A stretch of DNA of 64,000 nucleotides from Nocardioides oleivorans (GTDB lineage Bacteria; Actinomycetota; Actinomycetes; Propionibacteriales; Nocardioidaceae): contig NZ_SDWT01000001.1 of the NCBI RefSeq assembly GCF_004137255.1, forward strand, positions 3,224,001 to 3,288,000, in the 5' to 3' direction. A program made the position numbers and the translations under genes. Positions 42,753-52,194 of this stretch are shown piece after piece. The first letter of the stretch is position 1. Each line of letters opens with the position of its first letter. The notes under the pieces are model-generated. The model worked only from the letters and a program-made list of their open reading frames with translations. It did not search any database and had not been told where the DNA came from.

Positions 42753-44528
42753 ATGAAGCGGAACAAGCCGCTTGCACTCGTTGCTGGTGCTGCTCTTCTG
42801 ACCCTCGCTGCCTGTGGCGGCGGGTCGTCGGACGACGGTGGCACCGGCTCGGGCACGCAGCGTGAATTCGGCGACCAGGAGGGTGGCACCAAGGACCCCG
42901 AGCGCACCGGACCTGCTGCTGACATCGAAGGCGCGGCCGCTGGTGGCACCATCACGGTGTACCTGCCGGGCGACCCCGGTCCCGACACGCTCGACCCCAC
43001 CGCGGGTTGGTCCGTCACGGGCAACTCGATCCAGCAGGCGCTCACCAGCCGCTCGCTGACCCAGTACGCCCGCGACGAGAACGGCCAGCCCGTGCTGGTC
43101 CCGGACCTCGCGACCGACCTGGGCACGCCCAACGACGACTACACCGAGTGGACCTTCACGATCCGCGACGACGCGACGTGGGAGGACGGCAAGCCCGTCA
43201 CCGCCGAAGAGGTCGCGTTCGGCATCTGCCGCTCGCTCGACTCCGAGGCGTTCCCCTCCGGTGCCGGCACCGAGTACTCCAAGACGTACTTCGAGGGTGC
43301 TGCGGACTACGAGGGCCCCTACACCGGCAAGGACCCGAACTGCGACAAGTGGGACGGCATCTCGGTCGACGGCCAGGACATCACCATCACGATGGCCACC
43401 CCGTTCCCGGACATGGACTACTGGGGCGCCTTCATGGCGATGGGCCCGGCCCCGCTGGGCAACGCCTCCAAGCCCCCGAACTACGGCCAGAAGCCGCTGT
43501 CCAACGGCCCCTACAAGGTCGACAGCTACAAGCCCAACGAGGAGCTCGTCCTCGTCAAGAACGACCAGTGGTCCGCTGACTCCGACCCGGCCCGTCACCA
43601 GTACGCCGACGAGTTCGTGTTCAAGTTCAACCAGGACCAGGCCAAGGTCGACGAGATCATGCTCTCGGACAACTCCGACAGCCAGACCGCCGTCTCGACC
43701 GGCCTCGGCTCGGACAAGTACAACGACGCCAACGGCCAGCTGGGTGACCGCCTGGTGCAGCAGACGTCGCAGTGTGTCTCCACGCTGACGCCGGACTACA
43801 CCAAGATCACCGACATCAACGTCCGCAAGGCGCTCGCCTACGCGTACCCGTACGAGGACGTCTGGATCGCCGGCGGCGAGGTTCCCGGCGTGACCCGCAT
43901 CCCGGCCAACTCGGTCATGCCCCCCGGCATGGCGGGCAAGAAGGACTTCCAGGTCGACGGTGAGCAGATCACCTACGACCCGGAGAAGGCCAAGGAGCTC
44001 CTGGCCGAGGCCGGCTACGGCGACGACAAGCCCTTCGACATCTCGATGATCTACTACGAGGTCGACCCGCTGGCCAAGGCCACGCAGGACCAGATCACCA
44101 AGGGCTTCGAGGCCTCCGGCTTCAAGGTCAAGGCCATCCCGGTCCAGGAGTCGCCCTACAACATCTGGCTCGACCCCGACAACAAGGTCAACAAGACGCT
44201 CAACCTCCGTGGCGTCAACTGGTGCTCGGACTGGCCCGCCGGTTCGACCATGCTCCCGCCGCTGCTGAAGGGTGGTGCCGTCTACAACACCGCCCAGTTC
44301 GACGAGGCCTCGGTCAACGACGAGATGGCCAACATCGCGACGCTGCCGCTCGAGGACCAGGCTGACGCCTGGGGCGCGCTGGACGAGAAGATCATGACGG
44401 ACTACTTCCCGATCATCCCGACCGCGTTCCGCAACGACCTGTTCGTCTTCGGCACCAAGGTCGGCAACCCGACCGGCGACGGATCCATCGGTGCGCCGAA
44501 CTACAAGGACCTGTTCGTCATGCAGTGA
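42753..44528 (+). CDS. Peptide ABC transporter substrate-binding lipoprotein (family 5)
   Basis: A 591-residue secreted lipoprotein: signal MKRNKPLALVAGAALLTLAA with the lipobox cysteine at 21 (LAAC), then a Gly/Ser/Asp linker. The family 5 core shows TEWTFTIRDDATWEDGKPVT, VRKALAYAYPYEDVWIAGGE and a late ADAWGALDEKIMTDYFPIIP. It binds oligopeptides or similar ligands outside the membrane for the OppBCDF importer. ATG 42753 follows GAAAGG. A close paralogue lies at 49591. Two hairpins follow the gene. Confidence 0.93.
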   Translation: MKRNKPLALVAGAALLTLAACGGGSSDDGGTGSGTQREFGDQEGGTKDPERTGPAADIEGAAAGGTITVYLPGDPGPDTLDPTAGWSVTGNSIQQALTSRSLTQYARDENGQPVLVPDLATDLGTPNDDYTEWTFTIRDDATWEDGKPVTAEEVAFGICRSLDSEAFPSGAGTEYSKTYFEGAADYEGPYTGKDPNCDKWDGISVDGQDITITMATPFPDMDYWGAFMAMGPAPLGNASKPPNYGQKPLSNGPYKVDSYKPNEELVLVKNDQWSADSDPARHQYADEFVFKFNQDQAKVDEIMLSDNSDSQTAVSTGLGSDKYNDANGQLGDRLVQQTSQCVSTLTPDYTKITDINVRKALAYAYPYEDVWIAGGEVPGVTRIPANSVMPPGMAGKKDFQVDGEQITYDPEKAKELLAEAGYGDDKPFDISMIYYEVDPLAKATQDQITKGFEASGFKVKAIPVQESPYNIWLDPDNKVNKTLNLRGVNWCSDWPAGSTMLPPLLKGGAVYNTAQFDEASVNDEMANIATLPLEDQADAWGALDEKIMTDYFPIIPTAFRNDLFVFGTKVGNPTGDGSIGAPNYKDLFVMQ

Positions 44529-44531
44529 TCC

Positions 44532-44584
44532 TGGTGCTCCCTCGCCACCCGGCCGATGCCGCGGTGGAGACCGGGGGAGCACCA
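44532..44584 (+). terminator. First hairpin after the binding-protein gene
   Basis: TGGTGCTCCC (44532-44541) pairs perfectly with GGGAGCACCA (44575-44584); inner CCACC/GGTGG can pair too. It could stabilise the 3' end of an abundant binding-protein mRNA or slow transcription. Confidence 0.5.
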
Positions 44585-44613
44585 CGTAGTACCCAGTAGC
44601 AACCACTGACGGG

Positions 44614-44640
44614 TGGGGGCTCCCGGACCGGGAGCCCCCA
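44614..44640 (+). terminator. Second hairpin (attenuator-like) before oppB
   Basis: TGGGGGCTCCCGG and CCGGGAGCCCCCA form a 13-bp perfect inverted repeat around one base (in practice 11 bp with a 5-nt loop). It lies 91 nt before oppB in the same operon, so it probably limits read-through and keeps transporter levels below binding-protein levels. Confidence 0.65.
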
Positions 44641-44731
44641 CTCGCCAGCCCGGACCTCCCGACATGGCGACGCAGTAGGCTGTCTGCCTGGGGATTCCGA
44701 CTCATCCACCATCCCCGGAGAGTGACCTGCG

Positions 44732-45739
44732 ATGTTCGCGTATGTCGTGAAGCGGCTGATCTCGGGAGTCCTCGTCGTGACCTTGGTCTCGATGGCGATC
44801 TTCCTGCTGTTCTGGTTCGGCCCCTCGAGTCCCGCGCAGCCCATCTGTGACCGTGAGACCAGCAACCGCTGCACGGCGGCGAAGCTGGACGTCTACGAGA
44901 AGACCCTGGGTTACAACAACCCGGTCTACGAGGAGTACGGAAAGTACGTCAAGGGCATCTTCGTGGGCCGCACGCTCACCATTGCCTCCAACGACTACGA
45001 GTGCTCCGCCCCCTGCCTCGGGGTCAGCTACCGAACCAAGCAGCCGGTCAAGGAGGAGCTGGTCTCGCGCATGCCCGCGACCTTCTCCGTGGCCATCGGC
45101 GGTGCGTTCCTCTACCTCCTGTTCGGTGTCCCCATCGGCGTCGCGGCAGCGCGACGACGCGGCACCGTGGCCGACAAGGCCCTGGTCTCGAGCTTCTTGT
45201 TCATCAGCTCGATCCCCTACTACCTCTTCGCGCTGCTGACCTGGCTCTACCTGACGATCACGTTCCAGGTGCCGGTCTTCAGCGACACCGGCTACTTCAA
45301 GCTCACCGACGATCCCGTGAAGTGGTTCACCGGGCTCTTCCTCGCCTGGGTGGCGCTCGGCATCTTCGGGTGCACGCAGTACACGCGATTCACGCGAGGA
45401 GCGATGGTCGAGGCCCTCAGCGAGGACTACATCCGCACCGCGAAGGCCAAGGGCCTGCCGGCCCGCACGATCGTCTACAAGCACGGACTGCGTGCGGCAC
45501 TGGTGCCGGTCGTGACCATCTTCGGCATCGACTTCGGCACCCTGCTCGCCGGCACGATCTTCACCGAGCGGATCTTCGAGATCCAGGGCATCGGGTACTG
45601 GAGCCTCCAGGCCGTCCAGGGTCGTGACCTGCCGGTCGTCCAGGCGACGGCACTGTTCAGCGCCGTCGTCCTGATCATCGCCAACCTGCTCGTGGACGTC
45701 GTCTACAGCGTTCTCGACCCGAGGGTGAGGCTCTCGTGA
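44732..45739 (+). CDS. oppB: Peptide ABC transporter permease OppB/DppB
   Basis: A 335-residue membrane protein with six helices (VVKRLISGVLVVTLVSMAIF near the N-terminus; FLYLLFGVPIGVAAA; ALFSAVVLIIANLLVDVVYS at the end). The ATPase-docking EAA loop is ALSEDYIRTAKAKGLPARTI (about 227-246). A periplasmic insert of about 60 residues with several Cys (PICDRETSNRC, ECSAPCLG) follows helix 1 and is longer than in typical OppB. ATG 44732 has GGAGAG upstream. Its stop overlaps the oppD GTG. Confidence 0.92.
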   Translation: MFAYVVKRLISGVLVVTLVSMAIFLLFWFGPSSPAQPICDRETSNRCTAAKLDVYEKTLGYNNPVYEEYGKYVKGIFVGRTLTIASNDYECSAPCLGVSYRTKQPVKEELVSRMPATFSVAIGGAFLYLLFGVPIGVAAARRRGTVADKALVSSFLFISSIPYYLFALLTWLYLTITFQVPVFSDTGYFKLTDDPVKWFTGLFLAWVALGIFGCTQYTRFTRGAMVEALSEDYIRTAKAKGLPARTIVYKHGLRAALVPVVTIFGIDFGTLLAGTIFTERIFEIQGIGYWSLQAVQGRDLPVVQATALFSAVVLIIANLLVDVVYSVLDPRVRLS

Positions 45740-46836
45740 CCAGTGTTCCCATGACCCCGTCCTCCGCTGCGGCGACCGACCCCGAGGGCCCCTACCTCCA
45801 GGTCGAGGACCTCCGCGTGACCTTCCCGACCCAGGACGGTCCGGTGACCGCCGTGAGCGGCCTGACCTACTCGGTCGAGAAGGGCAAGACGCTCGGCATC
45901 GTCGGTGAGTCCGGCTCCGGGAAGTCCGTGTCGAGCATGGCCGTGATGGGCCTGCACGACGCGAAGTCGGCGAAGATCGAGGGCTCGATCCGCGTCGGCG
46001 GCACCGAGGTCGTCGGGCTGGGCGAGTCCCGGATGCGCGCCCTGCGCGGCAACTCGATGGCGATGATCTTCCAGGACGCCCTCGCGGCCCTGCACCCGTT
46101 CTACAAGATCGGCAAGCAGCTGGAGGAGGCCTACCTGGTCCACCACTCCAGCGCCTCCAAGCGCGACGCCCGGCGCAAGGCGATCGAGATGCTCGACCGT
46201 GTCGGCATCCCGCAGCCCGACCGCCGCGTCGACGACTTCCCGCACCAGTTCTCCGGCGGCATGCGGCAGCGCGCGATGATCGCGATGGGCCTGATCAACG
46301 ACCCGTCGCTGCTGATCGCCGACGAGCCGACGACCGCTCTCGACGTGACCGTCCAGGCGCAGATCCTCGACCTGCTCCAGGACCTCCAGCGCGAGTTCAA
46401 CTCCGCGGTCATCATCATCACCCACGACCTCGGCGTGATCGCCGAGATGGCCGACGACGTGCTCGTGATGTATGCCGGTCGGTGCGTGGAGTTCGGCACG
46501 ACCAAGCAGATCCTCACCTCGCCGGAGATGCCCTACACGTGGGGCCTGCTGTCGAGCATCCCCGACGTCCACGCGTCGACCGACGCGCGACTGATCCCCA
46601 TCCCCGGCAACCCGCCCAGCCTGCTGCGGCCGCCGTCCGGATGTTCCTTCCACCCCCGGTGCGTGCACTCCGACAAGGTCGCCGGCGACCTCTGCAGCAC
46701 CGAGCGACCCGAGCTGCTGCCGGCCAGCTCCGGCACGGCGCACCTCAAGCGGTGCCACCTCGCCGACCCCGTCGGGGTCTACCAGACCGAGGTGCTGCCC
46801 GAGATCGCCCCCGAGCTCGTCCAGGAGACCCGATGA
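45736..46836 (+). CDS. oppD: Peptide ABC transporter ATPase OppD
   Basis: A 366-residue ATPase. Walker A is GESGSGKS (about 57-64), signature FSGGMRQRAMIAMGL (about 173-187), Walker B LLIADEPTTALD, and H-loop IITHDLGVIAEM. The C-terminal oligopeptide-transporter domain has the conserved Cys set SGCSFHPRC ... LC ... KRCHLAD (four Cys), which in some homologues holds an Fe-S cluster. GTG 45736 overlaps oppB by 4 nt; the stop overlaps oppF (ATGA). Confidence 0.93.
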   Translation: MTSVPMTPSSAAATDPEGPYLQVEDLRVTFPTQDGPVTAVSGLTYSVEKGKTLGIVGESGSGKSVSSMAVMGLHDAKSAKIEGSIRVGGTEVVGLGESRMRALRGNSMAMIFQDALAALHPFYKIGKQLEEAYLVHHSSASKRDARRKAIEMLDRVGIPQPDRRVDDFPHQFSGGMRQRAMIAMGLINDPSLLIADEPTTALDVTVQAQILDLLQDLQREFNSAVIIITHDLGVIAEMADDVLVMYAGRCVEFGTTKQILTSPEMPYTWGLLSSIPDVHASTDARLIPIPGNPPSLLRPPSGCSFHPRCVHSDKVAGDLCSTERPELLPASSGTAHLKRCHLADPVGVYQTEVLPEIAPELVQETR

Positions 46837-48167
46837 CCCAGGACCCCAACGCCCGCGCCGAGATCGAGCCCACCGAGATCGGGGCGAACGCCGCCGAGAC
46901 GGGGGAGCGTCGGCTTCGCGACGACCACGACGACCACGACGTCACGGCCGACCACGAGGCGCCGATCGCGGACCTCGACTTCGCGACGGTCGCCGAGCAG
47001 GGTCACGTCGCGGCCGCGCTCGACCCCGACGCCCCGGCCGTCCTGACCATCGACAACCTCAAGATGTACTTCCCGGTGAAGTCGTCGGGGGTCGTGCGAC
47101 GCACGATCGGCCACGTCCAGGCCGTCGACGGCATCTCGTTCGAGGTCCCCAAGGGCGGCTCCCTCGGTCTCGTCGGCGAGTCCGGCTGTGGCAAGTCGAC
47201 CACCGGTCGCCTCATCACCCGGCTCTACAAGCCGACCGGCGGCTCGATGATGTTCGAGGGCCAGGACCTGGCGAAGCTGTCCAACAGCCAGATGAAGCCG
47301 CTGCGCCGTGACGTGCAGATGATCTTCCAGGACCCCTACACCTCGCTCAACCCGCGGCACACGGTCGGCACGATCGTCGGTGCGCCCCTCGAGGTGCACA
47401 AGATCGTCCCCAAGAACAAGGTGCTCCCGCGCGTCCAGGAGCTGCTCGAGGTCGTCGGCCTCAACCCCGAGCACTACAACCGCTACCCCAACGAGTTCTC
47501 CGGGGGTCAGCGCCAGCGCATCGGCATCGCCCGGGCACTGACGCTGAACCCCAAGGTCCTCGTCGCCGACGAGCCGGTCTCCGCGCTCGACGTGTCGATC
47601 CAGGCGCAGGTGGTCAACCTGCTCCAGGACATCCAGACCGAGTTCGACGTGGCGTTCCTCTTCATCGCCCACGACCTCGCGATCGTGCGTCACTTCTGCC
47701 CCGAGATCGCCGTGATGTACCTCGGCAAGATCGTGGAGATCGGCGACCGCGAGACGATCTACTCCCACCCGCACCACCCCTACACCCAGGCGCTGCTGTC
47801 GGCCGTGCCCGACGTGAAGCAGGCCGCGGTGGGCGGTCGTCGCGAGCGGATCCGCCTCGAGGGCGACGTGCCGAGCCCGATCAACCCGCCGTCCGGCTGC
47901 CGGTTCCGCACCCGCTGCCAGTTCGCCCAGGAGATCTGCGCGAAGGTCGAGCCGCCGCTGCTCCAGATCGGCAAGCGGCACAAGGTCGCCTGCCACTTCG
48001 CCGGTGAGCTGGGCGCCCACCCGGCCACCCCGGTGACCACGGGGATCCTCGGCGTCGACGACCAGGGCAGCTCGATCCCCGGTGCCACGCCGACGACGCG
48101 GCTGTCGGTCCCGGGCTTCGAGAAGACCTGGTACGACCTGAAGACCAAGCAGACCGCCGGAGCCTGA
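46833..48167 (+). CDS. oppF: Peptide ABC transporter ATPase OppF with an acidic N-terminal extension
   Basis: A 444-residue ATPase pairing with OppD. The nucleotide-binding fold starts only at about residue 70 ([16 protein letters not shown]). Walker [10 protein letters not shown] (about 114-122), signature [15 protein letters not shown], Walker [13 protein letters not shown] and the C-terminal Cys motif [15 protein letters not shown] are intact. The first 65 or so residues are unusual: Glu/Asp-rich with a run [15 protein letters not shown] that could bind metal. A second extension of about 40 residues follows the Cys region. ATG 46833 overlaps oppD. Confidence 0.93.
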   Translation: MTQDPNARAEIEPTEIGANAAETGERRLRDDHDDHDVTADHEAPIADLDFATVAEQGHVAAALDPDAPAVLTIDNLKMYFPVKSSGVVRRTIGHVQAVDGISFEVPKGGSLGLVGESGCGKSTTGRLITRLYKPTGGSMMFEGQDLAKLSNSQMKPLRRDVQMIFQDPYTSLNPRHTVGTIVGAPLEVHKIVPKNKVLPRVQELLEVVGLNPEHYNRYPNEFSGGQRQRIGIARALTLNPKVLVADEPVSALDVSIQAQVVNLLQDIQTEFDVAFLFIAHDLAIVRHFCPEIAVMYLGKIVEIGDRETIYSHPHHPYTQALLSAVPDVKQAAVGGRRERIRLEGDVPSPINPPSGCRFRTRCQFAQEICAKVEPPLLQIGKRHKVACHFAGELGAHPATPVTTGILGVDDQGSSIPGATPTTRLSVPGFEKTWYDLKTKQTAGA

Positions 48168-48217
48168 CCCGGGCCCTTCTGCCACCGCTGTCGGCGGGGC
48201 GGGAGATACTCACCGAC

Positions 48218-49588
48218 GTGGACGGCTTGTTCGAGATTCCGGGCGCGGGGCAACCCGCGCCCGGAGTCGTACCCGGGGGAGGGTCGCTCGGCGCCAACAC
48301 CCACGCCTCCGCGCCGCTCGCGGTCCGGATGCGGCCGCGCACCATCGAGGAGCTGGTCGGCCAGCAGCAGCTGCGCGCCGCGGGCTCTCCGCTGCGTCGT
48401 CTGATCGAGGGCGACCAGTCGATGTCCCTGCTGCTCTGGGGTCCGCCGGGCACCGGCAAGACGACGATCGCCGCCATCGTGAGCCAGCAGACCAGCCGCC
48501 GCTTCGTCGAGGTCTCGGCGGTGTCCGCGGGCGTCAAGGAGGTCCGGGCCGCGATCGACGGCGCGCGCGCCGAGCTGGTGCGCAGCGGCCAGGAGACGGT
48601 GCTGTTCGTCGACGAGGTGCACCGGTTCAGCAAGGCGCAGCAGGACGCCCTGCTCCCCGGCGTGGAGAACCGCTGGGTCACCCTCATCGCGGCCACCACG
48701 GAGAACCCGTTCTTCTCGGTCATCAGCCCGCTGCTGTCGCGCAGCCTGCTGCTGCGGCTGCAGTCGCTGACCGACGACGACGTGGCCGAGGTGATCGACC
48801 TGGCGCTCGTCGACGAGCGCGGCCTGGCGGGCGCGACCGGCCTCGACGACGACGCACGCGAGCACCTCGTCCGACTCGCGGGCGGCGACGCGCGGCGCGC
48901 GCTGACCTACCTCGAGGCGGCGGCCGGGGCCGCGGCCAGCAACGGGCTCGACGCGATCGACCTCGGCGTCGCGGAGACCGCCGTCGACCAGGCGGCCGTG
49001 CGCTACGACCGGCAGGGCGACCAGCACTACGACGTCATCTCGGCCTTCATCAAGTCGATCCGCGGCTCCGACCCCGACGCGGCGCTGCACTACCTCGCCC
49101 GGATGATCGAGGCGGGCGAGGACCCGCGCTTCATCGCGCGGCGACTGGTCGTGCACGCCAGCGAGGACATCGGCCTGGCCGACCCGACCGCCCTGCAGGC
49201 CGCCGTCGCGGCCGCGCAGGCGGTGCAGCTCATCGGCATGCCCGAGGCGCGGATCAACCTGGCCCAGGCCACGATCCACCTCGCGATCGCACCCAAGTCC
49301 AACGCGGTCATCGTCGGCATCGACGCGGCGATCTCCGACGTGAAGGCCGGCAGGATCGGCCTGGTGCCGCCCCACCTGCGCGACGCCCACTACGGCGGCG
49401 CGAAGGACCTCGGCCACGGCAAGGGGTACCGCTACCCCCACGACGAGGCCTTCGGCGTCGCCGAGCAGCAGTACCTCCCCGACGTCCTGGCCGACGCCTC
49501 CTACTACGTGCCGACCAGCCTCGGCGCGGAGGCCGGCGTCAAGGAACGCTGGGAGCGCATCAAGCGCATCGTCAGGGGCAAGGGCTGA
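48218..49588 (+). CDS. rarA: Replication-associated recombination ATPase RarA (MgsA)
   Basis: A 456-residue AAA+ protein related to clamp loaders that acts at stalled forks. Walker [10 protein letters not shown] (about 77-85), Walker [17 protein letters not shown], sensor [19 protein letters not shown], and the family C-terminal tetramer domain ([31 protein letters not shown]) are present. GTG 48218 is supported by GATACT (48205-48210) 7 nt upstream. An N-terminal Gly/Pro-rich lead ([18 protein letters not shown]) precedes the ATPase. The second binding-protein gene starts 2 nt after its stop. Confidence 0.94.
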   Translation: MDGLFEIPGAGQPAPGVVPGGGSLGANTHASAPLAVRMRPRTIEELVGQQQLRAAGSPLRRLIEGDQSMSLLLWGPPGTGKTTIAAIVSQQTSRRFVEVSAVSAGVKEVRAAIDGARAELVRSGQETVLFVDEVHRFSKAQQDALLPGVENRWVTLIAATTENPFFSVISPLLSRSLLLRLQSLTDDDVAEVIDLALVDERGLAGATGLDDDAREHLVRLAGGDARRALTYLEAAAGAAASNGLDAIDLGVAETAVDQAAVRYDRQGDQHYDVISAFIKSIRGSDPDAALHYLARMIEAGEDPRFIARRLVVHASEDIGLADPTALQAAVAAAQAVQLIGMPEARINLAQATIHLAIAPKSNAVIVGIDAAISDVKAGRIGLVPPHLRDAHYGGAKDLGHGKGYRYPHDEAFGVAEQQYLPDVLADASYYVPTSLGAEAGVKERWERIKRIVRGKG

Positions 49589-49590
49589 GG

Positions 49591-51363
49591 ATGCGCACCT
49601 CCACGACGACGGCCCTTGCAGCCGCCGCACTACTGGTGAGCCTTGCCGCCTGCACGTCCGGGGCACCCGAGCCGCGCGCCCGGACCGACCGTGGCCCGGC
49701 GGGGTCGGACGGTCCGCTGGCCGCGGAAGCCAAGGACCCGGATCGCACCGGTCCGGCGGCCCCTGTCGACGGTGCCACGGAGGGCGGCACCCTGACCGTC
49801 TACCTCCCGGTCGCGCCGGGCCCCGACACCCTCGACCCCTCGGGCGCGTGGTCCGCCCCCGGCAACGCGATCCAGGGCTCGCTCGTGAGCCGCTCACTCA
49901 CCCAGTACGCCACCGGTGCCGACGGCCGGCCCGTGCTGGTGCCCGACCTCGCCACCGACCTCGGCAGGCCCAACTCCGACTTCACCGAGTGGACCTTCAC
50001 CATCCGCGACGACGCGACCTGGGAGGACGGCAGCCGGGTGACCGCCGAGGAGGTCGCGTTCGGGATCTGCCGCTCGCTCGACACGGACGTCTTCCCGGCC
50101 GGCCCGGGGGCCGAGTACTCCACGCACTTCTTCGACGTCACCGGCTACGCCGGTCCCTACACGGGCGACGACCCGCGGTGCGAGGACTGGGACGGCATCT
50201 CGGTCGACGGCCAGGACGTCACCATCGAGATGGCCGTCCCGTTCCCCGACATGGACTACTACGCAGCCGTCATGGCCATGGGCCCGGCGCCGCTGGGCGA
50301 CGCCTCCGACCCGACGCGCTACGCGCAGCGACCCAAGGCGACCGGCCCCTACGAGGTGGAGAGCTGGATCCCGGGCGAGGAGCTCGTCCTGGTGCGCAAC
50401 GAGGCGTGGGACCCCGCCTCCGACCCCGCCCGCCACGCCTACGCCGACGGGTTCGTGTTCAGGTTCAGCCAGGACCAGGCCAAGGTCGACGAGATCATCC
50501 TCTCGGGCAACGACGCCGGCCGGACGGCGCTGTCGACCTCGTTGGGCGTCGGCCGCTACCTCGAGGCCGCCGACGACCTCGGAGACCGGCTGGTGCACCA
50601 GCAGTCCCAGTGCGTCGGCACGATCACCCCGGACTACCGCAAGATCACCGACATCCGGGTGCGGAAGGCGCTCGCCTACGCCTACCCCTACGAGGACGTC
50701 TGGATCGCGGGCGGCGAGGTCCCCGACGTGACGCGGGTGCCGGCGGGGTCGCTCATGCCGCCCGGGATGGCCGGCCGGGAGGACGTCCAGGTCGACGGCG
50801 AGCAGATCACCTACGACCCAGCGCGCTCACGCGAGCTCCTGGCCGACGCCGGCCACGCCGACGAGCCCTACCCGATCACCATGGCCTACAACCAGACCGA
50901 TCCGCGCGCCAGCGCGATGCAGGAGCAGGTCGTGAAGGGGCTCGAGGCAGGTGGCTTCGAGGTGCGCAGCATCCCGGTCCAGCAGTCCATCTACAGCGTC
51001 TGGCTCGACCCCGACAACGAGGTCAACCAGGCCCTCAACCTCCGCGGGGTGCTCTGGTGCCCGCCGTGGCCGGCGGGGTCGGCGCTGCTGCCTCCGCTGC
51101 TGGCGAAGGACGCCCCCTTCAACACCGCGCACTTCGACGAGCCCTCGGTCGACGCCGAGATGGACGCCATCGCCCGCCTGCCGATCGAGCAGCAGGCCGC
51201 CGCGTGGGGCGCGCTCGACGAGCGGATCCTCGACGACTACTTCCCGATCATCCCGGTCGGCTACCTCAACCAGCTCTTCACGTTCGGCGACCGCGTCGGC
51301 AACCCCGGCGGCGACGGTGCGTCGGGCGCCCCCAACTACAAGGACCTCTTCGTCGTGCAGTGA
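49591..51363 (+). CDS. Second peptide-binding lipoprotein, paralogue of the one at 42753
   Basis: A 590-residue family 5 binding lipoprotein with the lipobox cysteine also at 21 (LVSLAAC). It is co-linear with the 42753 product over its whole length, with long identical runs such as TEWTFTIRDDATWEDG, EEVAFGICRSLD and VRKALAYAYPYEDVWIAGGE. No transporter genes accompany it, so it may use the nearby Opp importer with a different ligand range. The start lies 2 nt after the rarA stop, so it is probably read from the rarA promoter. In related genomes rpsD usually stands here. Confidence 0.92.
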   Translation: MRTSTTTALAAAALLVSLAACTSGAPEPRARTDRGPAGSDGPLAAEAKDPDRTGPAAPVDGATEGGTLTVYLPVAPGPDTLDPSGAWSAPGNAIQGSLVSRSLTQYATGADGRPVLVPDLATDLGRPNSDFTEWTFTIRDDATWEDGSRVTAEEVAFGICRSLDTDVFPAGPGAEYSTHFFDVTGYAGPYTGDDPRCEDWDGISVDGQDVTIEMAVPFPDMDYYAAVMAMGPAPLGDASDPTRYAQRPKATGPYEVESWIPGEELVLVRNEAWDPASDPARHAYADGFVFRFSQDQAKVDEIILSGNDAGRTALSTSLGVGRYLEAADDLGDRLVHQQSQCVGTITPDYRKITDIRVRKALAYAYPYEDVWIAGGEVPDVTRVPAGSLMPPGMAGREDVQVDGEQITYDPARSRELLADAGHADEPYPITMAYNQTDPRASAMQEQVVKGLEAGGFEVRSIPVQQSIYSVWLDPDNEVNQALNLRGVLWCPPWPAGSALLPPLLAKDAPFNTAHFDEPSVDAEMDAIARLPIEQQAAAWGALDERILDDYFPIIPVGYLNQLFTFGDRVGNPGGDGASGAPNYKDLFVVQ

Positions 51364-51376
51364 CCCGGACGGCTTA

Positions 51377-51382
51377 TAGGGT
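51377..51382 (+). promoter_or_regulatory. Leaderless -10 element before the alaS unit
   Basis: TAGGGT, inside the AT-rich TTATAGGGT, ends 6 nt before GTG 51389. It is the only clear promoter for the tightly packed run of genes 51389-58117. Confidence 0.6.
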
Positions 51383-51388
51383 GTCCCG

Positions 51389-51895
51389 GTGATGACGGAG
51401 CAGGAGTGGCTGCAGGCGTGGCTGGTCGCAGCCGGCGTGGTGGCCCTCGCCGCGCTCGCGCTGGCGCTGCTCGCCCGCCGTCGTGCCCGCCGGGCCGAGA
51501 CGGCCCTCGCCTCGCTCGCCGAGCGCCTCGCCGTGCTCGAGTCACCGGCCACTGCGGCTGCCTCGCCCGTCGCTGCCGACGTCGCGACGACGTACGTCAT
51601 CACGGGGCTCGGGTCCGACGACGAGCCCGCGGCGACCGCGCCGCTCGCCCGCCCGATCGACGGCCGCCTCTTCGCCGACATCGTGGCTCGCGAGACCGTC
51701 GTCAAGGCGGCGTCGTGGTCGCACGGCCTGCGTCGCGCGCTGTCGCCGGAGAGCCGCAACCGGATCCGCTTCCATGTGCGCCAGGAGACCAAGCAAGCCG
51801 GTCGCGAGCGTCGCGCCGAGATGAAGCAGGCGCTGCGCGAGTTCCGTGCCCGCGAGCGCGACGGCGTACGGCCCGTGTCGGAGGACGTCGCCTGA
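51389..51895 (+). CDS. Membrane-anchored protein at the DUF948 position, upstream of alaS
   Basis: A 168-residue protein with one N-terminal membrane helix (AWLVAAGVVALAALALALLA, about 10-29). A basic stop and coiled-coil (RRRARRAETALASLAERLAV) follow, then a charged helical C-terminus (RFHVRQETKQAGRERRAEMK). In Streptomyces the gene two places before alaS encodes a DUF948 protein of similar plan; homology is plausible but not obvious. The stop overlaps the next ATG (TGATG). The function is unknown. Confidence 0.65.
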   Translation: MMTEQEWLQAWLVAAGVVALAALALALLARRRARRAETALASLAERLAVLESPATAAASPVAADVATTYVITGLGSDDEPAATAPLARPIDGRLFADIVARETVVKAASWSHGLRRALSPESRNRIRFHVRQETKQAGRERRAEMKQALREFRARERDGVRPVSEDVA

Positions 51896-52194
51896 TGGGT
51901 CGACCACTCTGGTTCGTCGCCGGGGCAGGGGTCGGGGTGTACGCCGCCGCCCGCGCCCGTCGCGCCGCCGAGTCCCTCACCGCCGACGGCCTGCGTGACC
52001 GCCTCCGCGGCTGGCAGGCCGGTGCCCGGCTCTTCGCCGACGAGGTCCACCAGGGCCGGACCGAGCGTGAAACCGAGTTGCGCGAGCAGCTGGGCCTCCG
52101 GCCTCATGGAGCTCCGGAGCTGACCACCCCGAGCGCCTCCCACAGCACCGCCCCGAGCACCGCCCCGAGCACCGAGATGAAGGACCTGCACTGA
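51895..52194 (+). CDS. DUF6167-like small membrane protein
   Basis: A 99-residue protein that opens with a short hydrophobic segment (LWFVAGAGVGVYAAARARRA). A helical region (DRLRGWQAGARLFADEVHQG, then ERETELREQLGL) and a Ser/Thr/Pro tail follow. This matches the actinobacterial DUF6167 proteins encoded directly before alaS. ATG 51895 and its TGA each overlap neighbours in TGATG form, so translation is coupled to alaS. The function is unknown. Confidence 0.75.
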   Translation: MGRPLWFVAGAGVGVYAAARARRAAESLTADGLRDRLRGWQAGARLFADEVHQGRTERETELREQLGLRPHGAPELTTPSASHSTAPSTAPSTEMKDLH

